This document shows, in pieces, positions 39,797 through 48,885 of a stretch of DNA of 64,000 nucleotides (position 1 is the first letter of the stretch; every line of letters starts with the position of its first letter). The position numbers and the translations under genes were made by a program. A model generated the notes under the pieces. That model was not told where the DNA came from. It saw only the letters and a list, made by a program, of their open reading frames with translations, and did not search any database. The stretch spans positions 1-64,000 of the forward strand of contig JBGAGP010000008.1 of the NCBI GenBank assembly GCA_044226685.1. Direction: 5' to 3'. Source of the DNA: Dongia_A sp044226685 (GTDB lineage: Bacteria > Pseudomonadota > Alphaproteobacteria > Dongiales > Dongiaceae).

Positions 39797-40669
39797 ATGA
39801 ATGCCCGCCTTCCATCGTTGACGCGCCGAGGCGTGCTGGCTTCGCTCACCGCCTTGTCGCTTGGCGGGCGCGCTCTGGCGCAGAATGCCGAGCCGTTTCG
39901 CTTCGGCCTGACTCCCGTGCTGCTCGATTCCGACATCGCCTTGCTGGCGCAGATGCAGGCCTACCTGCAGGAGGCGCTGGCGCGGCCCGTCGACCTGGTG
40001 AAGCGGCGCACCTACCAGGAGATCTCGGCCCTGCTGCTGTCGGGCGAGATCGACGCGGCCTGGATCTGCGGCTTCCCCTTCGTCCAGCACCGCGACCGCC
40101 TCGCCTTGGTGGTGGTGCCGCTCTACCACCAGAGGCCGCTCTATCAGTCGTACCTGATCGTGCCGAAGGACCGCGACGTCGCCACCTGGCAGGAGTTGCG
40201 CGGCGACATCCACGCCTTCTCCGATCCGGACAGCAATTCCGGCCACCTCGTCACCTGGGCGCTGCTGGCCGAGGCGAATGAAAGCCCGCAGACCTTCTTC
40301 CGCGAGACGATCTACACCTACGGGCACCGCAACGTGGTGCGCGCGGTGGCCGCGGGGCTGGCGCAAAGCGGCAGCGTCGACGGCTATGTCTGGGACGTCA
40401 TCAGCAACCGCGACCCGGGCCTCGCCTCGCGCACCCGCGTGTTGCGGGTCTCCGAGCTGCTGGGCTTTCCGCCGATCGCCTGCCTGGCGCCGAATGCGCG
40501 GGCACCGCAGATCCAGCTGCTTTCTGCCGCCTTGCAGGAGGCCGGGAAGTCCGCAAACGGCCGCAAGCTGCTCGATATGCTGGAGCTCGACGGCTTCGCG
40601 GTGGAGGACCCTTCGCTGTTCGACAGCATTGCCGCCAAATACGAGCTGGTAAAGGCGCGAGGCACCTGA
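39797..40669 (+). CDS. aioX: AioX, periplasmic arsenite-binding sensor protein
   Basis: A 290-residue PhnD-like binding protein with a signal peptide (RRGVLASLTALSLGGRALA, cleavage near residue 29). The segment EIDAAWICGFPFVQHRD places a Cys at residue 91, matching the Cys that binds As(III) in known AioX proteins. AioX detects arsenite in the periplasm and passes the signal to the kinase AioS. The stop overlaps the aioS start by 1 bp. Without the context it could be mistaken for a phosphonate-binding protein. Confidence 0.9.
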   Translation: MNARLPSLTRRGVLASLTALSLGGRALAQNAEPFRFGLTPVLLDSDIALLAQMQAYLQEALARPVDLVKRRTYQEISALLLSGEIDAAWICGFPFVQHRDRLALVVVPLYHQRPLYQSYLIVPKDRDVATWQELRGDIHAFSDPDSNSGHLVTWALLAEANESPQTFFRETIYTYGHRNVVRAVAAGLAQSGSVDGYVWDVISNRDPGLASRTRVLRVSELLGFPPIACLAPNARAPQIQLLSAALQEAGKSANGRKLLDMLELDGFAVEDPSLFDSIAAKYELVKARGT

Positions 40670-42180
40670 TGCGCGGTCTGCGGGCCCTTGCATCGCGGGT
40701 TCCCCTTGCCATCCAGGTCCCATTGCTGGCGGCCGCCATCACGGTGCTGGTTGCCGTCGCCATCTCCCAGGTGGTGCTGAATCGCCTCGCGCAGGAGCAG
40801 GCGGTCGCTTTGCGCAGCCTCGCCTCCGCCTTCATGGACGGGCTGACCACGACGGTAACCCCCGGCCTGCTGACGCGCGATCCGTGGGAAACCTTCGATG
40901 CGCTGGACCGTGCCCGGCAGCGCTACGAAGCGGTGCATGCGGTGTTCATGGTGGTGACGCTGCCGGGCGGCGAGGTGCTGGCCGCCTCGGCTCCCGATCG
41001 CTTCCCGATCCGCTCGCGGTTGCCGGCGGAGCTGCAGGCGCGCGTCGATGCCGGCGAGGAGCTGGTGACCGACGAGGAAGCAGGCCGTGCCTGGCTGGTG
41101 CGCGGCGTCGTGCAGGAGGGCTTCGCCATCGGCACGGTATTGACCGAGATCGACATCAGCCACCAGCTCCGCGTGCGGCGGGAGGTGGTGATGACGCTGG
41201 TCGTGGTGAACGGGCTGCTCACGCTGCTGTTCGGCACGGCCGGCTATCTGCTGGTGCGGCGCATGGTGGCGCCCTTGTCCTCGATCCGCGAAAAGCTCGG
41301 GGCCGCGGCGGCCGGGCATCCGGCGCCTTTCGATCGCCAGGCGATCGAGCTGGCGGGGCGCGAATATGGCAGCCTGTTCCGCCAGTTCAACACGATGATC
41401 CAGGCCCAGTCGGAGCGCGAATCGCTCGCCGCCGAACTCGCGAACCAGGAACAGCTCGCCATGCTCGGGCGTCTCGCCTCGAGCATGGCGCATGAGGTCA
41501 ACAACCCGCTCGGCGGATTGATGAACGCGGTCGACACGCTGGACGCCCATGGCGAGGACGAGACGGTCCGCCGCCGCGTCATCGACCTGGTGCGCCGCGG
41601 CCTGCGCGGCATCCAGCAAGTCGTGCGCGCCGCGCTTGCGACCTACAAGAGCGACCAGCATCACCGCCGCCTGTCGCATGTCGACCTGCAGGATCTGCGA
41701 TTCCTGATCCAGCACGAGACCGGCGCCAAGCGGCTGACGCTCGACTGGCGGAACGACCTGCCCGAGGCCTTGGAGATCGACGCCTCGCCGATTCGCCAGA
41801 TCGTCCTCAACCTGCTGCTCAACGCTTGCCACGCTTCGCCCGAGGGCGGGACGGTCGTGCTGCAGGCCGGCACGGTGGAACAGGGGCTGATGATTTCCGT
41901 GGCCGATCAGGGGCCGGGCTTGCCGCCGGCCGCGTTGCAGGCGATCGAAGCCGGGGCGGCCGGCCGGATGGTGCCGGAGCGTGACGGCCTGCGGCGCGGG
42001 CTTGGGCTGTGGACGGCGGCGCGGCTGGCCGTGCGCCTCGGGGGCGCACTCACCGCGCGCCCGGGGTCGGAAGGCGCGCCCGCCGCGCGCACCGATGCCG
42101 GGCCGGACCGGGCTGGCACCGTCATCACATTGGTTGTACCATGCGCGGCAAATCAGGGAGGAATGCGTGCGGTCGCCTGA
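40669..42180 (+). CDS. aioS: AioS, arsenite-responsive sensor histidine kinase
   Basis: A 503-residue inner-membrane kinase. It has one helix near residues 13-38, a periplasmic sensor domain of ~135 residues, a second helix (MTLVVVNGLLTLLFGTAGYLLV), a HAMP-like linker, the H-box SSMAHEVNNPLGGL with H275, and ATPase motifs NLLLNACHAS (N), DQGPGLP (G1) and RRGLGLWTA (G2). It should phosphorylate AioR when AioX reports arsenite. The C-terminus overlaps aioR by 14 bp. Confidence 0.9.
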   Translation: MRGLRALASRVPLAIQVPLLAAAITVLVAVAISQVVLNRLAQEQAVALRSLASAFMDGLTTTVTPGLLTRDPWETFDALDRARQRYEAVHAVFMVVTLPGGEVLAASAPDRFPIRSRLPAELQARVDAGEELVTDEEAGRAWLVRGVVQEGFAIGTVLTEIDISHQLRVRREVVMTLVVVNGLLTLLFGTAGYLLVRRMVAPLSSIREKLGAAAAGHPAPFDRQAIELAGREYGSLFRQFNTMIQAQSERESLAAELANQEQLAMLGRLASSMAHEVNNPLGGLMNAVDTLDAHGEDETVRRRVIDLVRRGLRGIQQVVRAALATYKSDQHHRRLSHVDLQDLRFLIQHETGAKRLTLDWRNDLPEALEIDASPIRQIVLNLLLNACHASPEGGTVVLQAGTVEQGLMISVADQGPGLPPAALQAIEAGAAGRMVPERDGLRRGLGLWTAARLAVRLGGALTARPGSEGAPAARTDAGPDRAGTVITLVVPCAANQGGMRAVA

Positions 42181-43480
42181 GCGAGCGCATATCGGATTGG
42201 TCGAAGACGATCCGATCATGGGCGAATCCATCGCCCATCGCCTGGACCTGGAGGGCTACCAAGTCGATTGGTGGCAATCCGGCGGCGATGCCCTGCGCGC
42301 GGTGCGCGACCGTGCCCCCGACCTGCTGATCTGCGACATCCGCCTGCCCGACATCAACGGCGAGACGCTGTTCGACAAGGTGATTCCCGATCATCCCGGC
42401 CTGCCGGTCCTGTTCATCACCGCCTTCGCCCAGGTCGACCAGGCGGTGCGCCTGATGCGCGCCGGCGCCGTCGACTATGTGGTGAAGCCCTTCGCCATGC
42501 AGGATTTCCTGGCCAAGGTCGAGGTGCTGACCAGGCGCGCGGCCGAGCCGCCGGGCCTGCTCGGCCGCTCGATGGCGATGCGCCGCATCGACGAAGTGCT
42601 GCACCGCGTGGCCGCCATCGATTCCACCGTGCTGTTCACCGGCGAGAGTGGCGTGGGCAAGGAGGTGGCGACACGCTACCTGCACCGCCTGTCGCCGCGC
42701 GCCGAGGCCCCGTTCATCGCGGTAAATTGCGCCGCCATTCCGCGCGACCTGCTCGAAAGCGAGCTGTTCGGCCATGAGCGCGGCGCCTTCACCGGCGCCA
42801 CGAGCCGCCATGTCGGCTATGTGGAGCGCGCGGCGGGCGGCTTCCTGCTGCTGGACGAGATCGGCGACCTGCCGCTGCCGCTGCAGGCGAAATTGCTGCG
42901 CCTCCTCGAGACGCGGCGCTTCCAGCGGATCGGCGGCGAGCAGGAGCTGAGCTCGGATGCGCGCATCGTCTGTGCGACCAACGCGGATCTCAAGACCCGG
43001 GCGGCCGCGGGCCAGTTCCGCCCCGATCTGCTGTTCCGCATCCAGGTGATCGAGGTCCCCATTCCGCCGCTGCGTGCGCGGCGCGAGGACATCGAGCCGC
43101 TGCTGGAGGAATACCGCAACCATTTCGCCGCCGGTTTCGGCCGCCACGTCGCCGGCTTCACGCCCAGCGCCCTCCGCGCCGCGATGATCCATGACTGGCC
43201 GGGGAACGTGCGCGAATTGCGCAACCGCGTCGAGCGTGCCGTGGCCCTCGCCGACGACGCCTGGATCGCGGCCGAGCAGTTGTTCCCGGAAAGCGCCGCC
43301 ATGCCGGCGCACGGCGATGCCTTCTCCTCGCTCGCCGACATGCGCGAGCAGGTCGAGCGTCAGCACATCCGCAACGCGCTGGAGCGCGTCGGCGGTCGGG
43401 TGGAGGATGCCGCGCAGCTGCTCGGCGTCTCACGCTCCACCTTGTTCGACAAGGTGCGCCGGCTGCGCATCTCGCAGTAG
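42167..43480 (+). CDS. aioR: AioR, NtrC-type sigma-54 response regulator
   Basis: A 437-residue regulator: receiver domain with D57 (LLICDIRLPD), then an AAA+ domain with GESGVGKE (Walker A), GHERGAFTGA (sigma-54 contact loop, ~residues 203-212) and LLDEIGDLP, and a Fis-type helix-turn-helix at the end (EDAAQLLGVSRSTLFDKVRRL). It activates aioBA from a sigma-54 promoter. The start is GTG 42167 behind GGGAGGA; the frame is open upstream inside aioS, but family members begin here. Confidence 0.92.
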   Translation: MRSPERAHIGLVEDDPIMGESIAHRLDLEGYQVDWWQSGGDALRAVRDRAPDLLICDIRLPDINGETLFDKVIPDHPGLPVLFITAFAQVDQAVRLMRAGAVDYVVKPFAMQDFLAKVEVLTRRAAEPPGLLGRSMAMRRIDEVLHRVAAIDSTVLFTGESGVGKEVATRYLHRLSPRAEAPFIAVNCAAIPRDLLESELFGHERGAFTGATSRHVGYVERAAGGFLLLDEIGDLPLPLQAKLLRLLETRRFQRIGGEQELSSDARIVCATNADLKTRAAAGQFRPDLLFRIQVIEVPIPPLRARREDIEPLLEEYRNHFAAGFGRHVAGFTPSALRAAMIHDWPGNVRELRNRVERAVALADDAWIAAEQLFPESAAMPAHGDAFSSLADMREQVERQHIRNALERVGGRVEDAAQLLGVSRSTLFDKVRRLRISQ

Positions 43481-43591
43481 GGGTCCGGCAGGCCGGACGC
43501 GCGCGCGCGGCAGAATCCGGGAATCCGGACAATGCTGCCGCGCAACAGAAAATCACCCGCTTGATTCAGAGCCTCATGTTGCGGCGCCAGA

Positions 43592-43607
43592 TGGCACGCC
43601 ATCTGCT
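43592..43607 (+). promoter_or_regulatory. Sigma-54 promoter of aioBA
   Basis: TGGCACG-CCAT-CTGCT differs from the -24/-12 consensus TGGCACGnnnnTTGCW at one base; the invariant GG (43593-43594) and GC (43605-43606) are present at the correct distance. It lies 42 bp before aioB. The NtrC-type activator AioR is encoded just upstream, so arsenite-induced control by AioXSR and RpoN is strongly suggested. Confidence 0.85.
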
Positions 43608-43648
43608 GATCTCCTCCCGGTCTCTGCTCATCTGGGAGGGAAACAAAA

Positions 43649-44173
43649 ATGGCCAAAAGATGCGAGAAGCTGGTCGATGTCGGCCGGCGGCAATTCCTGC
43701 GCGGCACCGGCGTGGTCGCGGCGGGCGGCGTGGCGACGGTGATCGCCGCGGCGCCGAGCAAGGCGGAAACGCCCCTGGCGCGCGTCGCCTATCCGAGCAA
43801 CCGCCTCGGCAACGTCAAGGACCTCAAGGCGAACGAGCCGCTGGACGTCGCCTATCCCGACGATGCGGCGCCGGGCGTGTTGCTGAAGCTCGGCAAGAAG
43901 GTGCCGGGCGGCGTCGGGCCGGACGGCGACATCGTCGGCTTCTCCACCATCTGCCCGCACAAGGGCTTTCCGCTCACCTACAACGGGGACGACCGCAGCT
44001 TCAATTGTCCCGGCCACTACTCGCGCTTCGATCCGGAGGCCGGTGGCCAGCAGATCTGGGGCCAGTCGACCGCCAACCTGCCGCAATACGCGCTGCGCGT
44101 CGACGACAAGGGCGACATCTATGCCGAGGGCGTGGACGAGTTGCTCTACGGCCGCCTCAGCAACGTGCTTTAA
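43649..44173 (+). CDS. aioB: Arsenite oxidase small subunit (Rieske)
   Basis: A 174-residue periplasmic iron-sulfur protein. The Tat signal is RRQFLRG (residues 13-19), with cleavage near SKAETP. The Rieske cluster ligands are C102 and H104 (CPHKG) and C120 and H123 (CPGHYS). A disulfide pair seen in some Rieske proteins is missing. It passes electrons from the molybdenum subunit to a cytochrome or copper protein. It brings the large subunit through the Tat system. GGGAGGG precedes ATG 43649. Confidence 0.95.
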   Translation: MAKRCEKLVDVGRRQFLRGTGVVAAGGVATVIAAAPSKAETPLARVAYPSNRLGNVKDLKANEPLDVAYPDDAAPGVLLKLGKKVPGGVGPDGDIVGFSTICPHKGFPLTYNGDDRSFNCPGHYSRFDPEAGGQQIWGQSTANLPQYALRVDDKGDIYAEGVDELLYGRLSNVL

Positions 44174-44187
44174 GGGAGGACCGGATC

Positions 44188-46725
44188 ATGGCCTATAAGC
44201 GTCAAATCGACCGTCTGCCGATCATCCCGGCCGACGCCAAGAAGCACAATGTGACCTGCCACTATTGCATCGTCGGCTGCGGCTACCATGCCTATACTTG
44301 GCCGGCCAACAAGCAGGGCGGCACCGACCCCAAATCCAACATCTTCGGCGCCGACCTGTCGCAGCAGCAGGGCGCCGAGACCGTCAACTGGTACGCGCCG
44401 TCGATGTACAACATCGTGCAGCAGAACGGCCAGGACGTGCATATCGTGATCAAGCCGGATCACGAATGCGAGGTGAATTCGGGCCTCGGCTCGGTGCGCG
44501 GCGCCCGCATGGGCGAGACCCGCTTCAGCCGCGCCCGCAGCACGCAGCAGCAGCGCCTGACCGACCCGATGGTCTGGCGCTACGGCCAGATGCAACCCAC
44601 TTCTTGGGACGATGCGCTGGACCTGGTGGCGCGCGTCACCGCCGCCGTGGTGAAGGAACAGGGCGAGGACGGGCTTTTCGTCTCCATGTTCGACCATGGC
44701 GGCTCGGCCGGCGGCTACGAGAATACCTGGGGCACGGGCAAGCTCTATTTCGGCTCCATGAAGGTGAAGAACGTCCGCATTCACAACCGGCCGGCCTACA
44801 ACTCCGAGGTCCACGCCACCCGCGACATGGGTGTCGGCGAGCTCAACAATTGCTATGAGGACGCGGAATTGGCCGACACCATCGTCGCCGTCGGCACCAA
44901 TCCGCTGGAGACCCAGACCAACTACTTCCTCAATCACTGGATCCCCAACCTGCGCGGCACCTCGCTCGACAAGAAGAAGGCGCAGATGCCGGACGAGCCG
45001 CATGCGGCCGGCCGCATCGTCATCATCGATCCGCGCCGCACGGTGACGGTCAATGCCTGCGAGATGGAGGCCGGCAAGGACAACGTGCTGCACCTGGCGC
45101 TCAACTCGGGAACCGATCTGGTGCTGTTCAACGCCATCTTCACCCACATCGTGGAGAAGGGCTGGATCGACAAGGATTTCATCGCCAAGAGCACGATCGC
45201 CGAAGGCACGGCGCGTCCGGCGCTCTATCCGGCGCGCGGCGAGGCCGACGGCAAGCCGGGACACCTCACCAACTTCTCTGGCGCGGTCGAGGGTTGCAAG
45301 GTCTCGCTCGAGGAAGCCGCCAAGATCACCGGGCTGAAGGCAGCTGACATCGCCAAGGCGGCGGAATGGATCGCGGCGCCCAAGGAGGGCGGCAAGCGTC
45401 GCCGCACCATGATCGGCTACGAGAAGGGACTGATCTGGGGCAACGACAATTACCGCACCAACGGCGCCCTGGTGAACATCGCGCTCGCCACCGGCAATAT
45501 CGGCCGGCCGGGCGGCGGCATCGTCCGCCTCGGCGGCCACCAGGAAGGCTATGTGCGCCCAAGCGACGCCCATGTCGGCCGGCCGGCGGCCTATGTCGAC
45601 AAGCTGCTGATCGAGGGCAATGGCGGCGTCCACCACATCTGGGCCTGCGACCACTACAAGACCACGCTCAACGCGCTCCAGTTCAAGACCGTCTACAAGA
45701 AGCGCACCGACATCGTGAAGGACGCGATGAGCGCGGTGCCCTATGGCGACCGCGACGGCATGGTCAAGGCCATCCTGGCCGCGATCAAGGCCGGCGGGCT
45801 GTTCTCCGTCGACGTCGACATCATCCCGAGCCAGATCGGCCAGGCCAGCCATGTCTGGCTCCCGGCGGCCGAGGCCGGCGAGATGAACCTGACCTCGATG
45901 AACGGCGAGCGGCGCATGCGCCTGACCGAGCGCTACATGGACCCGCCCGGCAATGCCAAGCCGGATTGCCTGATCGCCGCGGGCCTGGCCCAGCACATGG
46001 AGCGCGTGCTGCGCGACATGGGCGACGCCAAATACGCCGACCAGTTCAAGGGCTATGACTGGGCGACGGAGGAAGACGCCTTCATGGACGGCTATCACCA
46101 GAATGCCGGCGGCGGCAAATACGTCACCTACGAGGCCCTGCGGGCGATGGGTACCAACGGCTTCCAGGAACCGGCGACGGGCGTGAAGGACGGCAAGATC
46201 GTCGGCACCAAGCGGCTCTATGCCGATGGCGTGTTCTCCGGCGAGGACGGCAAGGCCCGCTTCATGGACGCGCCGTGGCGCGGCCTGCAGGCGCCGGGCA
46301 AGGAGGAGCAGAAGGCGAAGCACAAGTTCCTGATCAACAACGGTCGCACCAACCTGGTGTGGCAGAACGCCTTCCTGGATCAGGAAAACGACTTCGTGAT
46401 GGACGCAAATCCCTATCCCTTCATCGAGATGAACCCGGACGACATGAAGGGACTGAAGCTCAATGCCGGCGACCTGGTCGAGGTCTACAACGACGCCGGC
46501 TCAACCCAGGCCATGGTCTATCCGACGCCGACGGCCCGGAAAGGAGAGACCTTCATGCTGTTCGCGTTCCCGACCGGGGTGCAGGGCAACGTGATCAACG
46601 ACGGGGTGAACGAGCTCATCATCCCCAACTACAAGCAGACCTGGGGCGACATCCGGAAGATCGCCGATGCGCCGGAGGTCACCCGGTCCTTGAGCTTCAA
46701 GTCGCGCGAATACAAGGCCGGCTAG
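44188..46725 (+). CDS. aioA: Arsenite oxidase large subunit (molybdopterin)
   Basis: An 845-residue DMSO-reductase-family enzyme, the usual AioA size. The [3Fe-4S] ligands are C24, C27 and C31 (CHYCIVGC). Arsenite-pocket residues match: H209 and E218 in VHATRDMGVGELNN, and R447 and H451 in RLGGHQEGY. No signal peptide is present because it is exported with AioB. It oxidises As(III) to As(V). ATG 44188 follows GGGAGG; the open frame reaches back to 43561 but that part overlaps aioB in another frame. No cytochrome c or moeA gene follows. Confidence 0.97.
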   Translation: MAYKRQIDRLPIIPADAKKHNVTCHYCIVGCGYHAYTWPANKQGGTDPKSNIFGADLSQQQGAETVNWYAPSMYNIVQQNGQDVHIVIKPDHECEVNSGLGSVRGARMGETRFSRARSTQQQRLTDPMVWRYGQMQPTSWDDALDLVARVTAAVVKEQGEDGLFVSMFDHGGSAGGYENTWGTGKLYFGSMKVKNVRIHNRPAYNSEVHATRDMGVGELNNCYEDAELADTIVAVGTNPLETQTNYFLNHWIPNLRGTSLDKKKAQMPDEPHAAGRIVIIDPRRTVTVNACEMEAGKDNVLHLALNSGTDLVLFNAIFTHIVEKGWIDKDFIAKSTIAEGTARPALYPARGEADGKPGHLTNFSGAVEGCKVSLEEAAKITGLKAADIAKAAEWIAAPKEGGKRRRTMIGYEKGLIWGNDNYRTNGALVNIALATGNIGRPGGGIVRLGGHQEGYVRPSDAHVGRPAAYVDKLLIEGNGGVHHIWACDHYKTTLNALQFKTVYKKRTDIVKDAMSAVPYGDRDGMVKAILAAIKAGGLFSVDVDIIPSQIGQASHVWLPAAEAGEMNLTSMNGERRMRLTERYMDPPGNAKPDCLIAAGLAQHMERVLRDMGDAKYADQFKGYDWATEEDAFMDGYHQNAGGGKYVTYEALRAMGTNGFQEPATGVKDGKIVGTKRLYADGVFSGEDGKARFMDAPWRGLQAPGKEEQKAKHKFLINNGRTNLVWQNAFLDQENDFVMDANPYPFIEMNPDDMKGLKLNAGDLVEVYNDAGSTQAMVYPTPTARKGETFMLFAFPTGVQGNVINDGVNELIIPNYKQTWGDIRKIADAPEVTRSLSFKSREYKAG

Positions 46726-46739
46726 GAAGGCCACGAGAC

Positions 46740-46771
46740 GTGAGGCTGCGCCGGAAACGGCGCAGCCTCAC
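46740..46771 (+). terminator. Strong hairpin terminator after aioA
   Basis: A perfect 14-bp stem, GTGAGGCTGCGCCG and its complement, is closed by a GAAA tetraloop and begins 14 bp after the aioA stop. Only a short CCCCTT follows, so termination may be weak or bidirectional, serving also the convergent tctA. Confidence 0.75.
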
Positions 46772-46888
46772 CCCTTCGTCGCGCGCGCGGCCCGCAACTT
46801 GGTCACAGGCGGAACATCGGCGCAGGCGTTTCGCCGGCCGGCCGGCTCTGGAAGCGTCGCGGGGCCGGGTTGAGGTCGCCCGGTCGTC

Positions 46889-48424
46889 TCAATCCTGGTC
46901 GGATTCGGCCGCCGCCTGGGCGGTGGCGATGCCGGTGCGGAAATAGCGGCCGAACACGATCGGCGCCAGGAAGCCGACGATGGCAAAAACCCACAAGCCG
47001 ATGGCCAGCGGCGAGCTCCACAGGATCGACCAGTCGCCGTCGGAGATGGTGAGGGCGCGGCGCAGGTTGGTCTCCATGGCGTTGCCCAGCAGCACGCCCA
47101 GGATCACCGGCACCAGCGGCACCTCGAACTTGCGCAGCACGTAGCCGAGCACGCCGAAGACGATCATCACCATGAGGTCGAAGGTCGAGCCGGAGATGCC
47201 GTAGATGCCGACGAAGGAGATGATCGCCACCGCCGGCATCAGATAGCGCGCCGGCACCAGCAGGACGCGGACGAAGATGCCGACCATCGGGATGTTCATC
47301 GCCAGCAGCATGAAATTGGCGATGAACAAGGCGGCGATCAGCCCCCAGACCACGTCGGGATTGGACTGGAACAGCAGCGGTCCCGGCGTGATGTTGAGCG
47401 CCAGCAGCATGGCCAGCAGCACCGCGGTGGTCCCGGAACCCGGCACGCCCAGCGCCAGCATCGGCACCAGCGCGCCGCCGGCCGCCGCGTTGTTGCCGGC
47501 CTCCGGTGCCGCGACGCCGCGCGGGTTGCCCTTGCCGAAGCTGCCGTCGCGGTCCGACAGTCGCTTCTCCAGGGTATAGGCGATGAAGGAGCCGAGCGAG
47601 GCGCCGGCGCCGGGCAGGACGCCGGCGAGGAAGCCGAGGCCGGTGCTGCGCAGCATGGTGCCGGTGCAGCTCTTGATCATCGACAGCGGCGCGGTGATGC
47701 GGCCGATCTTCAGCTTGCCGGCATCCGCCTCGCCCTCGCCCTTGTGCTCGAGGAACAGCAGCACCTCCGAGATCGCGAACAGGCCGACGATGGCGACCAG
47801 GAAGTCGATGCCGTCATAGAGATGCACCTCGCCGAAGGAGAAGCGCGGCACGCCGGTCTGGTGATCGACGCCGATCATGGCGATGCCGAGGCCGAGCGCC
47901 GCGGCGATCGCCGCCTTGGCCTGGTTGCGGTTGGCGATGCCGCCGAGCGTGGTGAAGGCCAGGGTGAACAGCGCGAAATACTCGGCCGGGCCGAACAGCA
48001 GCGCCACCTTGACCAGCAGCGGCGCGAAGAAGACCAGGCCGCAGGTGGCGAAGAACGCGCCGACGAAGGAGGCGATGCCGGACAGCGCCAGCGCCTCGCC
48101 GGCCTGGCCCTTGCGGGCCATCGGATAGCCGTCGAGCGTCGTCATCAGTGCCGGCTCGTCGCCGGGGATGTTGAGCAGGATCGAAGAGATGCGCCCGCCG
48201 TACATGGCGCCGTAATAGACGCTGGTGAGCAGGATCAGCGCCGGCGTCGCCGGCAGGCCGAGGGTGAAGGCGAGCGGGATGAGGATGGCGACGCCGTTCG
48301 ACGGACCCAGGCCCGGCAGGGCGCCGATGATGGTTCCAAGGAAGCAGCCGAGCAGGGCGAGGCCCAGGTTCTGGAAGGTGATGGCGATGACGAAGCCGTC
48401 GAACAGGGATGAGAGGGTGTCCAT
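46889..48424 (-). CDS. tctA: Tripartite tricarboxylate transporter large membrane subunit
   Basis: A 511-residue inner-membrane protein with about 11-12 helices. The two conserved family signatures are present: GALPGLGPSNGVAILIPLAF near residue 39 and GVLPGAGASLGSFIAYTLEKR near residue 270, together with GVPGSGTTAVLLAML. It carries the substrate across the membrane with TctB, using the proton or sodium gradient. It is third in the minus-strand operon tctC-tctB-tctA, 14 bp after tctB. The end of the gene faces aioA. Confidence 0.93.
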   Translation of the reverse strand: MDTLSSLFDGFVIAITFQNLGLALLGCFLGTIIGALPGLGPSNGVAILIPLAFTLGLPATPALILLTSVYYGAMYGGRISSILLNIPGDEPALMTTLDGYPMARKGQAGEALALSGIASFVGAFFATCGLVFFAPLLVKVALLFGPAEYFALFTLAFTTLGGIANRNQAKAAIAAALGLGIAMIGVDHQTGVPRFSFGEVHLYDGIDFLVAIVGLFAISEVLLFLEHKGEGEADAGKLKIGRITAPLSMIKSCTGTMLRSTGLGFLAGVLPGAGASLGSFIAYTLEKRLSDRDGSFGKGNPRGVAAPEAGNNAAAGGALVPMLALGVPGSGTTAVLLAMLLALNITPGPLLFQSNPDVVWGLIAALFIANFMLLAMNIPMVGIFVRVLLVPARYLMPAVAIISFVGIYGISGSTFDLMVMIVFGVLGYVLRKFEVPLVPVILGVLLGNAMETNLRRALTISDGDWSILWSSPLAIGLWVFAIVGFLAPIVFGRYFRTGIATAQAAAESDQD

Positions 48425-48438
48425 GGCCCGTTTCCGCC

Positions 48439-48870
48439 TCAGAAGCCCCAGGGCCCGCGCGCCAGCGACAGGCCGAGGATCAGGTGAAAGATGACATAGA
48501 CGCCGATGGCAATGGCGATGCCGGCGCAGCCGGCCCGCCAGGGCGCCGCGCCCAGCCGCCAGGACAGCAGCGCCGCCGTCAACGCCGTCGCCGCGACGAA
48601 GCCGATCAGCGGCAGCAGCAGCGCATAGGCCACCATCACCGCCACGGCGAACAGGATCTCGATCAGCCGCCGCCGCGCCGGCCATTGCGGCGGCGCGTCG
48701 GGCCGCAGGATCGGATAGAGCCCGGCGAGGCCGAGCGTCACCCCGATGATGATCGGAAATGCGCTCGGCCCCAGCGGGTCGACGATGAAGCTGGTCTGGA
48801 TCTGTGTCGCCTGCCAGACAAAGAACGCGGCGAGAGCGACACAGACCAGGCCAAAGGCCCTGTCGGACAT
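48439..48870 (-). CDS. tctB: Tripartite tricarboxylate transporter small membrane subunit
   Basis: A 143-residue inner-membrane protein with four hydrophobic helices, the normal TctB size. Characteristic features are the DPLGPSAFPIIIGVTL segment and the closing GVYVIFHLILGLSLARGP. It partners TctA. It lies 15 bp downstream of tctC and 14 bp upstream of tctA. Confidence 0.88.
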   Translation of the reverse strand: MSDRAFGLVCVALAAFFVWQATQIQTSFIVDPLGPSAFPIIIGVTLGLAGLYPILRPDAPPQWPARRRLIEILFAVAVMVAYALLLPLIGFVAATALTAALLSWRLGAAPWRAGCAGIAIAIGVYVIFHLILGLSLARGPWGF

Positions 48871-48885
48871 GGAGGTCCGTTCCGG

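Noticed and set aside
43561..44187. Upstream extension of the aioA frame by 209 codons
   Set aside because: It overlaps aioB in another frame, has Arg/Gly-rich content, and aioA has its own ribosome site and normal start at 44188.
44170..46323. Long minus-strand open frame of 717 codons opposite aioA
   Set aside because: It mirrors the codon pattern of aioA, is rich in Arg/His/Gly/Asp with no domain, and aioA has clear catalytic motifs on the other strand.
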